From: Phallusia mammillata
Lineage: Eukaryota > Chordata > Ascidiacea > Phlebobranchia > Ascidiidae
Reading direction: 5' to 3'
Assembly (NCBI GenBank): GCA_003260075.1
Contig: QLIY01000080.1
Span: 38,520 to 102,519 of the forward strand
DNA length: 64,000 nt
Position numbers and translations under genes: made by a program. Of the stretch, positions 63,401 to 64,000 are shown piece after piece (within the stretch, counting starts at the first letter, position 1; each line of letters starts with the position of its first letter). Below the pieces are notes generated by a model. The model saw only the letters and a list, made by a program, of their open reading frames with translations. It did not search any database and was not told where the DNA came from.

Positions 63401-64000
63401 ATTTTGATGATAGTAAATCCAATTTTTTATGTTTAAAATGTTTATTTCCAGGTTAAAATTAGTCAGCTATAAGATCAGATAGCCACTTGTGATCATATAA
63501 AATGAAAGATGGAAATGGTTGTAGGAATGCTAACAAAATAGGAATTAATTCCGAGAATCAATTTACTACTAATTTTTTACCAAGTTACAAAAAGTACATT
63601 TAACTCATTTTTTTTACATAAGTACATTTGACTCATTTTGTGATGCAGTCATTTTATATGATGGTGGATGCCATAACTACCTGATAAACATTACCTTACA
63701 TGAGAAACTGAAAATATTTGCCAACCTTCAACAAAAGGTACAGAAAGATCCATTCCTGATATATTTTCAGGTTTTGTGCAGTTAATGTGGTAGCACCGCA
63801 AACTCAACATCTCTGCTTCCCTTACTTTGCGGTCACTAATGTAAGCTTCTAGTTCATAATCTTTCACTGTCTTTGTTATCTAGGTTAAACGATTCAGTTC
63901 AGTAGTCTGCACTAGTGGTAAAGCTCACAAAAAGCATCATTATTTGCATGTGACCAACTGTTTTTATGCAAAATCAAGTTACAAATTTAAACAAAGAACA
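42447..64000 (-). CDS. Giant CCP/sushi-array, discoidin-like, polycystin-1-type five-TM protein (5' end outside window)
   Basis: One minus-strand gene appears to run from 64000 (still coding near 63730-63890) to a stop at 42447. From N to C it encodes a long array of CCP/sushi modules, a non-CCP insert of roughly 150 residues (60.2-62.3 kb), more CCP modules, a discoidin-like segment, TM1, a PLAT-like cytosolic domain and TM2-TM5. The polycystin-1 relationship is seen in HLLVSFFIPPANSSLTKVGR leading into TM2, the family's SRFTRVQR-like joint, and in the arrangement of TM1-PLAT-TM2-TM3-long loop-TM4-TM5. No GPS cleavage motif and no channel-type TM6-11 are visible. It is likely a cell-surface receptor. 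Ascidian polymorphic CCP receptors and five-TM polycystin-like self-sterility receptors are known, but this combined architecture is not one I recognise. Two adjacent genes cannot be excluded. Confidence 0.75.
45451..45482 (+). repeat. Poly-C run of 32 bases in an intron
   Basis: Pure C run between the last exon and the discoidin-like exon. Unlike the other homopolymer joints in the window, I see no duplicated flanks around it. Confidence 0.95.
45657..46156 (-). other. Discoidin (F5/8C)-like segment next to TM1
   Basis: Two exons (45982-46156 and 45657-45873) plus the start of the last exon read GFKARNVSNTTQPYRSVKF, then WQAQNWLGFGKKEWSIEVHL, then DITDFTLEYVGSD and EMLWFRLIIHGT. The order (Trp-rich start, W-x-I-x-V-x-LG, FTLEY, then a closing hydrophobic strand) resembles galactose-binding-like F5/8 type C folds. 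It occupies the place where polycystin-1 has its GAIN/GPS region. The domain call is moderate. Confidence 0.5.
50090..50880. repeat. G-rich dispersed repeat segment in an intron
   Basis: A GGGGTTAGTGGGGTAAATGA-like block recurs in degenerate form near 50106, 50293, 50398 and 50648 (GTTAATGGGGTAAAAG, GCTAGTGGGGTAACTG, ACTAGCGGGGTAAATA). It is followed at 50720-50760 by a minus-strand phrase common in dispersed repeats (GTTTCATCCAAATCCATCAA). It may be a degenerate mobile element. An open frame at 50640-50858 is not CCP-like enough to call an exon. Confidence 0.45.
53110..53241. mobile_element. 41-bp inverted repeats around the hammerhead; likely a retroelement remnant
   Basis: GATAAGCTGCAGACAGTGCA... 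at 53110-53150 is repeated exactly inverted at 53201-53241, with a 50-bp centre. The right arm therefore carries, on the plus strand, the second half of the same ribozyme (stem II, CGAAA, stem III, cleavage site), but there CTGATGAG is replaced by other sequence. A head-to-head joint of two ribozyme-bearing ends fits a rearranged Penelope-like or retrozyme copy. The class is inferred. Confidence 0.7.
53113..53166 (-). ncRNA. Hammerhead ribozyme, type I
   Basis: On the minus strand the elements come in the right order. Stem I 5' strand AGCTGCA (53159-53165); core CTGATGAG (53151-53158); stem II ACCT-TAT-AGGT (53140-53150); core CGAAA (53135-53139); stem III CAGTG/CACTG (53123-53134, two-base loop); then UC at 53122-53121, the expected cleavage site after C. 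Stem I 3' strand TGCAGCT follows (53120-53114) and is the exact reverse complement of the 5' strand. All invariant core bases are present. It lies in an intron of the CCP/polycystin gene and in its sense direction. Such motifs are known from retrozymes and Penelope-like elements and also as genomic single copies. Confidence 0.9.
53781..53961. repeat. Poly-G-joined duplication in an intron
   Basis: A unit starting TCTGTAAAACAAATC is present at 53781-53871 and again after the G run 53872-53881. Copy 1 has an extra 12 bases (TGTATAGCCCAG). Unit includes the splice edge of a CCP exon. Confidence 0.9.
54246..54905. repeat. Poly-G-joined duplication including a CCP exon
   Basis: 54246-54530 and 54541-54905 both run from ATTCACCTACAAAGTCACAA to GGAGACATT, around ten G (54531-54540). 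Each copy holds the exon encoding the GYASSTSGKQVSTFSC stretch; copy 2 has an extra internal segment of about 80 bp. Confidence 0.9.
55027..55276. repeat. Poly-G-joined duplication including a CCP exon
   Basis: About 118 bp from GCAAAAGG to CACTTGTTTTGTTT is repeated on either side of twelve G (55146-55157). It duplicates the exon encoding CQYDGSWDMHPDDILIACQP. Confidence 0.92.
55393..55840. repeat. Poly-G-joined duplication
   Basis: About 218 bp starting AAATTAATCATTGTGGTGCA is repeated around G run 55613-55622, with a handful of substitutions between copies. It includes the 3' edge of the next CCP exon. Confidence 0.92.
55930..56364. repeat. Poly-G-joined duplication of a CCP exon, with a second G run at its end
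   Basis: 55930-56137 (TGTTTTTGGATGATCGCATG... to GATCAACAAG) recurs at 56148-56354, around G run 56138-56147; another G run at 56355-56364 closes copy 2. Both copies encode the CEANGQWRPSSDQIFCVP-type module (CKANGQWRP... in copy 2 by base changes). Confidence 0.92.
56638..56946. repeat. Poly-G-joined duplication including a CCP exon
   Basis: About 149 bp from CCTTTGTTAAAGAACGTG to GCACTGCACCTGA is repeated around G run 56788-56797. Both copies encode the VTYICP.GQWVGPSGPSHSF segment with a few residue changes. Confidence 0.92.
57232..57438. repeat. Poly-G-joined duplication in an intron
   Basis: About 98 bp starting AATATTTTGATTTTTTGTAA is repeated around ten G (57330-57339), with one clear substitution (GTCATG versus GCCATG). 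Confidence 0.92.
59151..59342. repeat. Poly-G-joined duplication in an intron; unit resembles a tRNA-derived repeat
   Basis: About 87 bp from AATACACCTTT to CATTTATTTAAT is repeated around ten G (59238-59247). The unit contains CCTTAGCAGACTG and GGGCTCTAATCCTGTC, which look like degenerate tRNA A- and B-box regions, so the unit may be a SINE fragment. Confidence 0.8.
60182..62309 (-). other. Non-CCP insert of the CCP/polycystin gene, three exons
   Basis: Exons 62036-62309, 60903-61102 and about 60182-60287 read through in frame. They encode YECASTHWVRPAFTLYSPHW, then WVWHWSFHLKNKYTDTCL, EDLVNVVMKLCDKNNIYQHW, ARLLALRAAMSGGYLTTKAA and NRLATDVKSYWQAGKIGAGN before the CCP pattern resumes at FGRWNPDTYDIECSPVDC. 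The stretch has five or six Cys but not the CCP spacing, and it has amphipathic helical segments. I do not recognise the fold. Confidence 0.65.
61388..61831. mobile_element. hAT MITE, 444 bp, in an intron of the CCP/polycystin gene
   Basis: Left end CAGTGCTCTTCCACC, right end GGTTGAAGAGCCCTG. Exact 8-bp direct repeats TTTTAAAG at 61380-61387 and 61832-61839. Subterminal GCGGAACCCC repeats occur near both ends. No coding capacity is seen. Confidence 0.92.

Larger units (their letters stand above)
46219..63420 (-). other. CCP/sushi module array (at least about 18 modules, most split over two exons)
   Basis: Recurring pattern: C..P.., then Y.C..GY or CDEGFW, then C...G.W.P, then C. Clear pieces by position: 46436-46575, 46838-47048, 47098-47210, 47270-47460, 47840-47985, 48660-48990, 49110-49295, 49600-49735, 50987-51180, 51342-51520, 51715-51845, 52200-52476, 52800-53015, 53420-53780, 54000-54250, 54830-54935, 55000-55280, 55810-56110, 56545-57140, 57725-57910, 58210-58385, 58490-58660, 58870-59090, 59660-60070, 62545-62960, 63050-63400. 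Examples: YTCNDGYSF, YECDEGFWF, YTCKKGTIL. CCP modules bind proteins or sugars in complement receptors and cell adhesion proteins. Exact count is uncertain because several exons appear twice through poly-G-joined duplications. Confidence 0.85.

Overview
The window is animal nuclear DNA, most likely from a solitary ascidian (Ciona-like). The support is AT-rich sequence, compact multi-exon genes with short GT-AG introns, invertebrate-chordate gene families, many small hAT-type elements, and local allele-like duplications. Gene models were built by hand from splice sites and reading-frame continuity, so exon edges are good to a few bases at best. The species is inferred, not proven.

Layout. 1-277: the right part of a near-perfect 277-bp palindrome. 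360-8597 (+): a 22-exon gene joining a CUT DNA-binding domain to twelve C2H2 zinc fingers. 9479-16840 (-): three tandem tetraspanin genes with the same five-exon plan; the first has an apparent 2-nt frameshift. 18659-19949 (-): a Rab22/Rab31-like GTPase. 22507-23445 (-): UMP-CMP kinase. 24883-26894 (+): ALG6 glucosyltransferase, whose last exons and downstream flank are duplicated at 27932-31537. Five hAT-like elements are nested or abutting inside that duplicate. 32415-36200 (+): a basic protein I do not recognise. 38979-41641 (+): a ZNF367 orthologue with an E2F-type site upstream. 42447-64000 (-, 5' end outside the window): a very large membrane-protein gene with many CCP/sushi modules, a discoidin-like segment and a polycystin-1-type five-TM module.

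Three things stand out. (1) A complete type I hammerhead ribozyme at 53113-53166, in an intron and on the sense strand of the CCP/polycystin gene. (2) The architecture of that gene: CCP array + discoidin-like + polycystin-1 TM1-5, with no visible GPS site and no TRP-like channel module. (3) A recurrent pattern at 14 places, in which two near-identical local copies are separated by a pure C or G run of about 8-12 bases. The pattern looks like two alleles stitched together in assembly, and it affects exon counts in CMPK1 and the CCP gene.

The genes do not form an operon or pathway. CMPK1 and ALG6 are divergent housekeeping genes, ZNF367 and the CCP/polycystin gene are convergent, and the tetraspanins are a local tandem family.
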